Origin: JABFXC01 sp035551575
GTDB taxonomy: Bacteria; Gemmatimonadota; Gemmatimonadetes; Gemmatimonadales; Gemmatimonadaceae
Assembly (NCBI GenBank): GCA_035551575.1
Contig: DASZNJ010000172.1
Location: 1-19,444, forward strand
Length of the DNA: 19,444 nucleotides
Reading direction: 5' to 3'
The translations under genes and the position numbers were made by a program. Positions 1-5,607 of this stretch are shown piece after piece (the first letter of the stretch is position 1; every line of letters begins with the position of its first letter). Below the pieces are notes generated by a model, which made no database searches, was not told the DNA's origin, and worked only from the letters and a program-made list of their open reading frames with translations.

Positions 1-65
1 CCTCCCGTCAGCGCCTCCCGTCAGCGCCTCCCGTCAGCGCCTCCCGTCAGCGCCTCCCGTCAGCC
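1..65. repeat. Five tandem copies of a 13-bp unit at the window edge
   Basis: The unit CCTCCCGTCAGCG starts at 1, 14, 27, 40 and 53; the last copy ends in C instead of G. The array begins at the first base, so its true length is unknown. It may be a real minisatellite or an assembly-graph artefact at a contig end. It has no spacers and is not a CRISPR. Confidence 0.9.
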
Positions 66-205
66 CGGTCCAGCGACAGCGTCGCGACGGTCCCGGCGTC
101 GAGTGAGACGATCGCGATCCGGGTGCCGGCCGCCGCGGTACCGATCCGGTCGAGCCCCGGGGAAACTCCGGCGCGCGAGCTCCCGGAACATCCTTCGCTG
201 GCATG
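47..205 (-). pseudogene. Possible 3' remnant of a protein-coding gene
   Basis: On the minus strand one frame is open from just after a TAA (plus-strand 206-208) to a TGA at 47-49. It reads like real protein with strong G/C third positions, including the stretch GTRIAIVSLDAGTVATLSLD, which looks like an alternating beta-strand segment. There is no ATG, GTG or TTG start, so if coding it is a truncated or frameshifted tail. The stop lies inside the 13-bp tandem array, so repeat expansion may have altered the gene end. I do not recognise the family. Nothing else in 206-310 is supported. Confidence 0.2.
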
Positions 206-310
206 TTACTGGAATGACGGGACCGTGCTCGCCGATGCGAGCGATCGAGCTTCGCGCCACCCGATCGACCATCCCGGCGCGGAATCGCGCCCTGCCCCCC
301 CGATTCGCCC

Positions 311-1324
311 ATGAACGAGCACCACGCACCAGGCGGTGGGTACCGCAATCCATGGCCAGGCGCCCGGCCGAAGGGATTTGGCGCCGTCCTCCGCTGGGCC
401 GCCGGCCGCGCCGTTAGGCGTGCCCGCGGCGAACGGGCCGTCGAGCGCTCGGTGCTCGCCCTCGGCCCCCACGCCATCGTGCATCCGCGACAGGGCGACG
501 CTTCGCTTCGCGCCACGTGGATCGGCCACTCGACGGTGCTCCTGCAGATCGGCGCGATGAACGTGCTCACCGATCCGATCTGGAGCGAGCGCGCCTCACC
601 CGTCTCCTGGGCGGGGCCGCGACGCCTCGTCCCGCCGGCGGTTTCGCTCGCGTCGCTCCCGCCGATCGATGTCGTGGTCCTCTCGCACGACCATTACGAT
701 CACCTCGACGCGCCGACCGTGCGCGCGCTCGCGACCGCGCACCCGGCGGCACGCTGGGTCGCGCCCCTCGGCGTCGGCGGGCTGCTCACCCGCCTCGGGG
801 TCTCGCAGGTCGCCGAGCTCGATTGGTGGCAGTCGACCCATGCCGCCGACACCGTCGTCACCGCGGTCCCCGCGCAGCACTTCAGCGGACGCTCGCTCGC
901 CAATCGCGACAGCACTCTCTGGGCGGGTTTCGCCATCGCCGCCGGCGGGTGGCGCGTCCTCTTCGGCGGCGACACCGGCTACCATCCGGAATTCGCCGAG
1001 ATCGGCCGCCGCCTCGGCCCATTCGATCTCGCTCTCCTCCCGATCGGTGCCTACGAGCCGCGATGGTTCATGAGACCCGTGCACATGAACGCCGAGGAAG
1101 CGGTCTGCGCGGCGATCGATCTCGGCACCGGCGCGGGCGCCGACGCACCGGCGCTGCTCGCGACGCACTGGGGGACCTTCCGCCTCACCGACGAGCCGAT
1201 GGACGAACCGCCCAGGCGCGCACGCGACGCCTGGACGGCTCACCAGCTTCCCGCTGATCGATGCTGGATACTCGGTGCTGAGCGGACGCGGCGCCTCCCG
1301 CCGCGACCGCCCCGCCCTGCCTGA
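311..1324 (+). CDS. MBL-fold metal-dependent hydrolase (NAPE-PLD/RomA/UlaG-like)
   Basis: A 337-residue metallo-beta-lactamase-fold hydrolase of the branch that includes N-acyl-phosphatidylethanolamine phospholipase D-like and RomA proteins. The dinuclear metal site is visible: HDHYDH at residues 126-131, His190 (QHFSGR), Asp221 (GGDTGYH) and a late His286 (THWGTF). Other family-typical stretches are GHSTVLLQ near residue 72, LTDPIW near 86 and the VHMN around 257-260. The N-terminal 60 residues are basic and poorly conserved in appearance, with no obvious signal peptide, so it is probably cytoplasmic or peripherally membrane-associated. The ATG at 311 has no good Shine-Dalgarno; translation could begin a little later, but the metal-site region starts well downstream. 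It is convergent with the lipoprotein gene, 17 bp away. The true substrate cannot be told from sequence. Confidence 0.9.
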   Translation: MNEHHAPGGGYRNPWPGARPKGFGAVLRWAAGRAVRRARGERAVERSVLALGPHAIVHPRQGDASLRATWIGHSTVLLQIGAMNVLTDPIWSERASPVSWAGPRRLVPPAVSLASLPPIDVVVLSHDHYDHLDAPTVRALATAHPAARWVAPLGVGGLLTRLGVSQVAELDWWQSTHAADTVVTAVPAQHFSGRSLANRDSTLWAGFAIAAGGWRVLFGGDTGYHPEFAEIGRRLGPFDLALLPIGAYEPRWFMRPVHMNAEEAVCAAIDLGTGAGADAPALLATHWGTFRLTDEPMDEPPRRARDAWTAHQLPADRCWILGAERTRRLPPRPPRPA

Positions 1325-1341
1325 CGGCGTACTGGCGCTCG

Positions 1342-2010
1342 CTATCGCGCGATCGCGACGGGCGAGGTCGTGACGTGGAGGTTGTGGTTGACGCGAAGCC
1401 CCGCGACGCCGCTGGTCGCGATCGTTCCCGCCTTCACCGCCCCCACCTGCTTGTCGTCGACCATGAAGCGCACCGAATCGGCGCCGACGCGAATCGACAG
1501 CCGGTAGGTCGCCCGCCCGGTGCTGTCCGCCTTCGCGACCGCGGGGTCGGCCCGCCACGCCAGGACATCGCTCGTCTTCGCACCGGCACGGCTCTTCACG
1601 AGGAACTGCCCGTTGCCGCGCACCAGGAAATAGGTGTACGCGCGATTCGGCGACTCGAGGTCGCGCCCGCCGATGAACAGCCCGTAACCCTCCGGGTGCC
1701 GGGGGGCCTCCATCTGCGCGAAGCTCGCGGTCGCGGTGTACACACCGCTCGCCGTGTCCTTCGGCGCGAAGATGATGTGCGCCGGCCCGGTCGTGATCTC
1801 CCAGTTCCCCGCATGGGTCACGTAGCGCACGTTGCTGATCTGAGCGGTCGTGTCGTCGGTGATCGCGGTGTACCCGGCGGGGATCCCGCCCCCCTGGACC
1901 GCGACGTCGGGATCGGCCGGCGGATGCGCGGTGGTGTCGGCCTCGCGGCTCGTCCTTGTGCTGCATGCCGCCAACGTTGCGGCCAGCATGAACGTCGTGA
2001 GTTTCGTCAT
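1342..2010 (-). CDS. Predicted secreted lipoprotein with a jelly-roll/LamG-like domain
   Basis: A 222-residue protein with a lipoprotein signal peptide: a short hydrophobic helix after MTKL and a lipobox LAAC with the lipidated Cys at residue 16. A short Thr/Pro/Asp-rich linker follows, then about 180 residues of beta-rich sequence (WEITTGPAHIIF, GLFIGGRDLE, YTYFLVRGNGQFLVK, YRLSIRVGADSVRFMVD, VAGLRVNHNLHV) that resemble a concanavalin/LamG-type sandwich as in DUF1080-like proteins. The start is supported by GAGGAG three bases upstream of the ATG at 2010. It is probably anchored in the outer membrane or periplasm. No catalytic residues could be assigned, so binding rather than catalysis is a guess. 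It is divergent from the small gene at 2142. Confidence 0.8.
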   Translation of the reverse strand: MTKLTTFMLAATLAACSTRTSREADTTAHPPADPDVAVQGGGIPAGYTAITDDTTAQISNVRYVTHAGNWEITTGPAHIIFAPKDTASGVYTATASFAQMEAPRHPEGYGLFIGGRDLESPNRAYTYFLVRGNGQFLVKSRAGAKTSDVLAWRADPAVAKADSTGRATYRLSIRVGADSVRFMVDDKQVGAVKAGTIATSGVAGLRVNHNLHVTTSPVAIAR

Positions 2011-2049
2011 GGTCTCCTCGAGTGGCGAACTGGCGAAGGAACGGGCGGG

Positions 2050-2055
2050 AATATA
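2050..2055 (-). promoter_or_regulatory. -10-like TATATT upstream of the lipoprotein gene
   Basis: On the minus strand TATATT followed by CCCGCC lies about 40 bp before the ATG. No convincing -35 is seen 16-18 bp upstream. A near-identical TATATT-TCCGC element precedes the rhodanese gene. Confidence 0.3.
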
Positions 2056-2141
2056 CGATCGTGACCGCCCCGCCGCATGCTCGCTTCCGTTGCGTGCACC
2101 TTCCGGCTCCCGTCATGCTGCGCCATGCGACGCCTCCGACG

Positions 2142-2393
2142 ATGACAGGACCCCCTCCCGATGCGCGCCGGGTCGAGATGCCGGATGGCACGTGGTGGCG
2201 CGTCGTCCGTCGTCACGAGATGGTTCGGATCCGGACACGCCGCGACAGCGGGGAGCGCCGGCTCTACCTGCTGTTCTTCGCCGACGACGGGCGCTTCCGT
2301 CGCACGGAGGTGCCGGACGACTTCCCCGACCCGCCGGTCGCCCCGCTCAGCGAGCTGGTCGACGCCTGGCGACTGGCCGACCAGCCCGGATGA
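2142..2393 (+). CDS. Small hypothetical protein (83 aa)
   Basis: A short soluble protein. The frame is open from 2022, but the sequence before residue MTGPPPDARR looks non-coding in composition, so I place the start at the ATG at 2142; ATG 2115 is an alternative. Visible segments are RRVEMPDGTWWRVVRRHEMVRI, GERRLYLLFFADDGRFRR and a C-terminal PVAPLSELVDAWRLADQP, suggesting a small mixed alpha/beta or beta-hairpin fold rich in Trp, Arg and Asp. There is no signal peptide, Cys pair or catalytic motif. I do not recognise the family. The coding case rests on sensible amino-acid composition, G/C third positions and a hairpin about 60 bp after the stop. Confidence 0.5.
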   Translation: MTGPPPDARRVEMPDGTWWRVVRRHEMVRIRTRRDSGERRLYLLFFADDGRFRRTEVPDDFPDPPVAPLSELVDAWRLADQPG

Positions 2394-2454
2394 GGTGGAC
2401 CAGGTGCTTCTCGCGTGGGGGAGTGACGCGCCGGTCGGTAGCCCGCGGCCGTCA

Positions 2455-2480
2455 GGGCCATGTACGAGCTATGATGGCCC
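2455..2480 (+). terminator. Hairpin after the 83-aa gene
   Basis: GGGCCAT (2455-2461) pairs perfectly with ATGGCCC (2474-2480) across a 12-nt loop. There is no T run, so terminator function is uncertain. Confidence 0.3.
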
Positions 2481-2533
2481 GAGTAGAGGCGATTCGGGCC
2501 TGGACCCCTCGATCCCGGTGATTTCCATCTTGC

Positions 2534-2651
2534 CGCCGGTGACTGTCGTGTTTCTGTGCACTTCGCGGATGCGACGCACCGGCGTGTCCCGCGATGGCGT
2601 GGGCCTGTGGCGGGACCGGTTGCGGCACGATCGCTGAACGGCGGTCCCGCC
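2534..2651. ncRNA. Candidate structured RNA: two adjacent long stems
   Basis: Stem 1: CGCCGGTG (2534-2541) with CACCGGCG (2577-2584), extended inward by GTCG/CGAC across a small internal loop. Stem 2: GGCGGGACCG (2609-2618) with CGGTCCCGCC (2642-2651), both perfect. They sit in a gene-free region, but GC-rich DNA forms such stems readily and I see no clear promoter. The strand is undetermined. Confidence 0.22.
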
Positions 2652-2899
2652 TAACGCGACGGCCCGGAGACCCCCGGTCCTGATCACCGGCTCGCCTGCC
2701 CGCCCCTCGTCGTCGAGGGATGCGCGCGCCTCACCGCGGGGGTGCGCGCGCGCCATCCGGACGGGCGGTCGCTCGTCGCTTGCGCACGGCCGGCGAGCGG
2801 CACGCGATGCGCCACCCCGACCTTCGTCGCGTTCACCATTCCGCTTGTGCGCGGAAATTGCGGTTGCGCCCGTTACAACCCTCACGAGGACAGACAACA

Positions 2900-3343
2900 A
2901 TGGCAACACGAGCCAAGTCGTCACGCGGCGGCGCCAAGCGGTCCGGCGGCGGCAAGCGTGCAGGCGCAAAGCGTAGCGGTGCCAGGAAGGGCGCGGCGAA
3001 GCGCGGCGCCAAGCGCGGTAGCGGCGCGAAGAAGAGCAGCGCGAAAAAGTCGTCCACTCGTCGTCCCACCGCCCGCGGCGCCGCGAAGAAGAGCAGCAGC
3101 AAGCGCCCGAGCACACGTTCCGCCGGTGCGGCGAAGAAGTCCTCTCCTCGCAAGTCGTCCTCGGGGCGCAAGACTTCGGCGCGCAAGTCCTCCGCGGGGA
3201 GCAGCCGGTCCTCGCGTTCGCAGTCCCCGATGGAGCGCGTGAAGCGCGTCGGTGGAGCGGTGCTTCAGCAGGCCGCTGATGCCGCGGGCGTCGTCAAGGA
3301 CACCATGGGAACGGTCGTCGAGCGCGTGCAGGATCGCTTCTAG
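2900..3343 (+). CDS. Histone H1-tail-like basic nucleoid protein
   Basis: A 147-residue protein built almost wholly of Lys, Arg, Ser, Ala and Gly over its first ~110 residues, with repeated AKKSS, AKRG and RKSS modules like the C-terminal tail of eukaryotic histone H1 and bacterial Hc1/AlgP-type proteins. It ends in a different ~37-residue segment (MERVKRVGGAVLQQAADAAG... VVERVQDRF) that looks like an amphipathic helix and may mediate self-association or membrane or protein contact. The ATG at 2900 is preceded by GAGGA at a 9-nt spacing; in-frame ATGs upstream would add a non-repetitive extension without a ribosome site. Expected role: DNA or RNA condensation. Low complexity makes homology calls unreliable, so only the general class is firm. 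A strong hairpin follows the stop. Confidence 0.8.
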   Translation: MATRAKSSRGGAKRSGGGKRAGAKRSGARKGAAKRGAKRGSGAKKSSAKKSSTRRPTARGAAKKSSSKRPSTRSAGAAKKSSPRKSSSGRKTSARKSSAGSSRSSRSQSPMERVKRVGGAVLQQAADAAGVVKDTMGTVVERVQDRF

Positions 3344-3362
3344 CGCTCGTGTCGCAGGCCGA

Positions 3363-3406
3363 GGGAACGACGAGGGCGCGCCGGACGGCGCGCCCTCGTC
3401 GTTCCT
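3363..3406. terminator. Bidirectional GC-rich hairpin between convergent genes
   Basis: GAACGACGAGGGCGCGCC (3365-3382) pairs perfectly with its complement (3387-3404) around a GGAC loop, extendable by a G-C and a G-T pair. It has no T run on the plus side. Its right base touches the stop codon of the hydrolase (3406-3408). It serves the histone-like gene and the hydrolase. Confidence 0.75.
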
Positions 3407-4326
3407 CATTCGCGCCGGCTGGCGCCGGCCTGGCGATGGGCCGTGACCCCCGCGTCGCTCCGCACCGGATGCCGCGCCAGCCAGTCGAGAATCAGCTCGA
3501 TGACTCGCGCCCGTCCGTAATCGACGGTCAGCACGTGCCCGCCCTGGTCCATCCAGACGAGCTCCTTTTCCGGCGCGCCGAGCCGTGCGTATTCCCGCGC
3601 CGCCGCCTCGGGCGGGATTCGCTCGTCGTTCCGCCCGTGGATCACCAGCGTCGGCACGCGCACGCGCGGAAGCGAGACCTGGACGCGGCGCACCACTCGC
3701 GACAGCTCGAAGAGCAACCGCGGGGTCAGGACCCCGTAGCCGAGCGCCTTCGCGCGTTCCGCCGGATCGAGGATCGACCGCTCGCCCCCCGAGCGGAAGT
3801 ACGGCGTGACGAGCTCCCAGAGCGGATGGAACCGGGCGACGAATCGCGCGCGCCGCGGGATGCTGACGTAGGGCGCGACCAGCGCCAGCGCCGGCATCGT
3901 CGGGGTCTCCGCCGCGAGCACGATGCCTAACGCGCCGCCCATCGACAGCCCGACCACCGGCGATGGCCCGAAGGTGGCCGACAGCTCCGCGTAGGCGTCG
4001 CGGGCGGCGGCGATCCATTCCTTCGCGCGCGTCGCGCCGAACTCCGCCAGCGTCCGGCCATGCCCCGGGAGGAGCGGCGCGCGCACCGTGTACCCCGCCG
4101 CCTGCAGGGCGTCGGCGACGTAATGCAGCGTCTGCGGAGTATCGCCGAAGCCGTGCAGCAGGAGCACCGCCCGCCCTCCGGCCGCCTCACGCGCGATCGG
4201 ACCCGCCCCCTCGATGATCCCGTCCGCGCCGACCCTCAGCCGCGCGGCTACCTCGCCCGCCAGCGCACGCGCCGACCGCCGGCCCTGCCAGAGAAGTACC
4301 CCGAACGCGACCGGGACCGCGATCAG
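3406..4326 (-). CDS. Membrane-anchored alpha/beta-hydrolase (carboxylesterase/lipase-like)
   Basis: The catalytic part, readable from GTG 4167, has the oxyanion stretch LLLHGFGDT, nucleophile Ser in GLSMGG (residue 75 counted from that GTG), acid Asp181 in IHGRNDERIP and His211 in DQGGHV, as in monoacylglycerol lipase/Est30-type esterases. That GTG is inside strand beta-1 and cannot be the real start. The same frame stays open upstream with strong coding character: a hydrophobic segment (LLIAVPVAFGVLLW), a basic stretch (GRRSARALAGE) and GADGIIEGAGPIARE, typical of the region preceding this domain. No ATG, GTG or TTG occurs there. The best start is CTG at 4326-4324, whose last two bases begin the rhodanese TGA (CTGA overlap), giving 306 residues with an N-terminal anchor. 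Substrate unknown, probably short acyl esters. The upstream start is inferred. Confidence 0.75.
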   Translation of the reverse strand: MIAVPVAFGVLLWQGRRSARALAGEVAARLRVGADGIIEGAGPIAREAAGGRAVLLLHGFGDTPQTLHYVADALQAAGYTVRAPLLPGHGRTLAEFGATRAKEWIAAARDAYAELSATFGPSPVVGLSMGGALGIVLAAETPTMPALALVAPYVSIPRRARFVARFHPLWELVTPYFRSGGERSILDPAERAKALGYGVLTPRLLFELSRVVRRVQVSLPRVRVPTLVIHGRNDERIPPEAAAREYARLGAPEKELVWMDQGGHVLTVDYGRARVIELILDWLARHPVRSDAGVTAHRQAGASRRE

Positions 4327-4703
4327 TAACGTCGGACCGATGGGTCGACCTCGGTGCTCCAGCGGTCGATCCCGCCGGACAGGTTGCGCGCGCGAACACC
4401 GGCGCCCCGCAGCATCTCGACCGCGTGCGCGCTCCGAATCCCGTGATGACAGTAGACGATGACGTCGCGCTCCCTCGGCAGCGTATCGATCGCCCCGTGC
4501 AGCGTCGCGAGAGGAATCAGCGTCGACCCGCCGATTCGCGCGTACGCGTGCTCATGCGGTTCACGGACATCGAGGAGGAATGGGGCACCACCGCGCCCCA
4601 GCAGCTCGGCCAGCTCCCGTGGAGTCAGCTCCGCGAGCGGAGCCCCGGGATCATCCTGTTGCGCCTCGCGGTCGGAGTCGCCTGGCACCGCGCCGTTCGC
4701 CAT
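4323..4703 (-). CDS. Rhodanese-like sulfurtransferase
   Basis: A single-domain rhodanese of 126 residues, close to the GlpE/PspE size with an extra acidic/Gln N-terminal tail of about 20 residues. Visible landmarks are FLLDVREPHEH (CH2A motif), the active-site loop VYCHHGIRS with catalytic Cys85, and the final LSGGIDRWS. The loop CHHGIRS matches the type common in MoeB/ThiF-associated and stand-alone rhodaneses. Expected reaction: sulfane-sulfur transfer from thiosulfate or persulfide to cyanide or a thiol acceptor, in the cytoplasm. It lies 43 bp after the CRP-like regulator on the same strand and overlaps the start of the downstream hydrolase, so the three are plausibly co-transcribed. The ATG at 4703 follows a clear TATATT element about 30 bp upstream, suggesting it may also have its own promoter. 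Confidence 0.92.
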   Translation of the reverse strand: MANGAVPGDSDREAQQDDPGAPLAELTPRELAELLGRGGAPFLLDVREPHEHAYARIGGSTLIPLATLHGAIDTLPRERDVIVYCHHGIRSAHAVEMLRGAGVRARNLSGGIDRWSTEVDPSVRRY

Positions 4704-4733
4704 CGTCGGAGCCTCTCGAAGGAGCGAAGCGGA

Positions 4734-4739
4734 AATATA
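4734..4739 (-). promoter_or_regulatory. -10-like TATATT upstream of the rhodanese gene
   Basis: The short AT island in the 43-bp gap after the regulator gene reads TATATATTTCCGC on the minus strand, about 31 bp before the ATG. No good -35 is visible. The same TATATT-YCCGC string lies before the lipoprotein gene. Confidence 0.35.
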
Positions 4740-4746
4740 TAGACGC

Positions 4747-5490
4747 TCAGGTGAGCGCGCGCCGCTCCCGGTCCTGCGCTCCGTTCAGGTGAAGCATCAT
4801 CTCGCCGTCGATCCAGCTCTGGTCGAGCTTCGACGCGAGCCGCGCAGGCGGCTCGACAGTCACGACCGCGCCGTCCCGCGTCGCCAATCCTTCGCCGACC
4901 AGCTTCGCGAGCACCAGCGATACCGACTCGCGCGTCGCACCGACCATCTCGCAGAGGAGACGGTAGCGTGAGGCATCGAGCACCAGCGATCCGTCCGGCG
5001 CCGCGAACCCCTCGCTGCTGGCGAGCCGGAGGAGAGTCGAAACGAGCCGTTGCTCGACGCTCAACGTCGTCAGCTCACGGAGCCGATCGAGAAGCCCGGC
5101 GCGCTCGCACATCACCTGGCTGATCAGGGCGAGTGCGTGCTGCGGCTGCTCCCGCACAAAGGCCCGGAACCGCGCGCCGCTCAGATGGAGCGTCTCCGTT
5201 TCCTCATCGGCGCGCGCGTCGGTGGCGTAGCGCGCGTTCTGCGAGAGCCCCTCCGCGCCGAAGGTCTCGCCGGGGCATGAGATCCCTGGAACGAATCCTC
5301 GTCCGGCGCGCACTCGGCTTCGCAGCACAACGCGCCCGCGCAGCACCACGAAGATGCCGTCGGCCGACGCCCCACGCTGGTAGATCACGAAGCCACTGGG
5401 CCAGGTGGCCCGCGCTGCGTACGCCGCGATGGAGGCGCGCTCCTCAGCCGACAGCCGGCCCGGGTTGCGCGCGACTACTGCTTCGACCAT
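4747..5490 (-). CDS. CRP/FNR-family transcriptional regulator
   Basis: 247 residues from the ATG at 5490, which has AAGGGG just upstream; a longer in-frame TTG start at 5532 is less likely. Residues ~10-125 form a cyclic-nucleotide-binding-type jelly roll (RGASADGIFVVLRGRVVLR, then CPGETFGAEGL and NARYATDARA). The glutamate in FGAEGL and the Arg of ARYAT echo the CRP phosphate-binding cassette, so a nucleotide ligand is possible. Residues ~145-210 are the winged helix: QRLVSTLLRLA, RYRLLCEMVGATRESVSLVLAKLVGEGL. The recognition helix carries RESVS, the RExxx start used by E. coli CRP to read TGTGA half-sites. Three Cys exist (72, 128, 180), but there is no FNR-type N-terminal Cys cluster, so an iron-sulfur oxygen sensor is unlikely. 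A perfect TGTGA-N6-TCACA site occurs at 15536-15555. Confidence 0.92.
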   Translation of the reverse strand: MVEAVVARNPGRLSAEERASIAAYAARATWPSGFVIYQRGASADGIFVVLRGRVVLRSRVRAGRGFVPGISCPGETFGAEGLSQNARYATDARADEETETLHLSGARFRAFVREQPQHALALISQVMCERAGLLDRLRELTTLSVEQRLVSTLLRLASSEGFAAPDGSLVLDASRYRLLCEMVGATRESVSLVLAKLVGEGLATRDGAVVTVEPPARLASKLDQSWIDGEMMLHLNGAQDRERRALT

Positions 5491-5607
5491 CCCCGCCCCT
5501 TGTAAGTGGATCAACCCCGCAACTTTTTGCAATGTCCGGGCCGCTCTGGACTTCGCGCATGATTTTCGCTTCCTTGCGGGCGTCCTCGCTTTGAAGCAGA
5601 CTCACGC

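Larger units (their letters stand above)
2394..2899. other. 506-bp intergenic stretch with several inverted repeats, no credible gene
   Basis: Open frames here lack protein-like composition. It holds a hairpin at 2455-2480, two long stems at 2534-2584 and 2609-2651, and a GC-alternating imperfect inverted repeat near 2719-2756. The CGTTAGGC octamer occurs (reverse orientation) at about 2649. The last ~30 bp (GTTACAACC, then a GAGGA ribosome site) are the upstream region of the histone-like gene. Confidence 0.6.

Noticed and set aside
1..65. Possible CRISPR array
   Set aside because: 13-bp units are contiguous with no spacers.
596..2191. 531-codon minus-strand open frame
   Set aside because: Antisense shadow of the MBL-fold gene and out of frame with the lipoprotein; Arg-rich composition typical of spurious frames in GC-rich DNA.
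2469..3116. 215-codon minus-strand frame rich in Arg, Cys and Ser
   Set aside because: It is the complement of the basic repeat gene and the structured intergenic region; its composition merely mirrors those repeats.
4747..5490. FNR-type oxygen sensor with an Fe-S cluster
   Set aside because: Cys at 72, 128 and 180 do not match the FNR cluster pattern, and the recognition helix is CRP-like.
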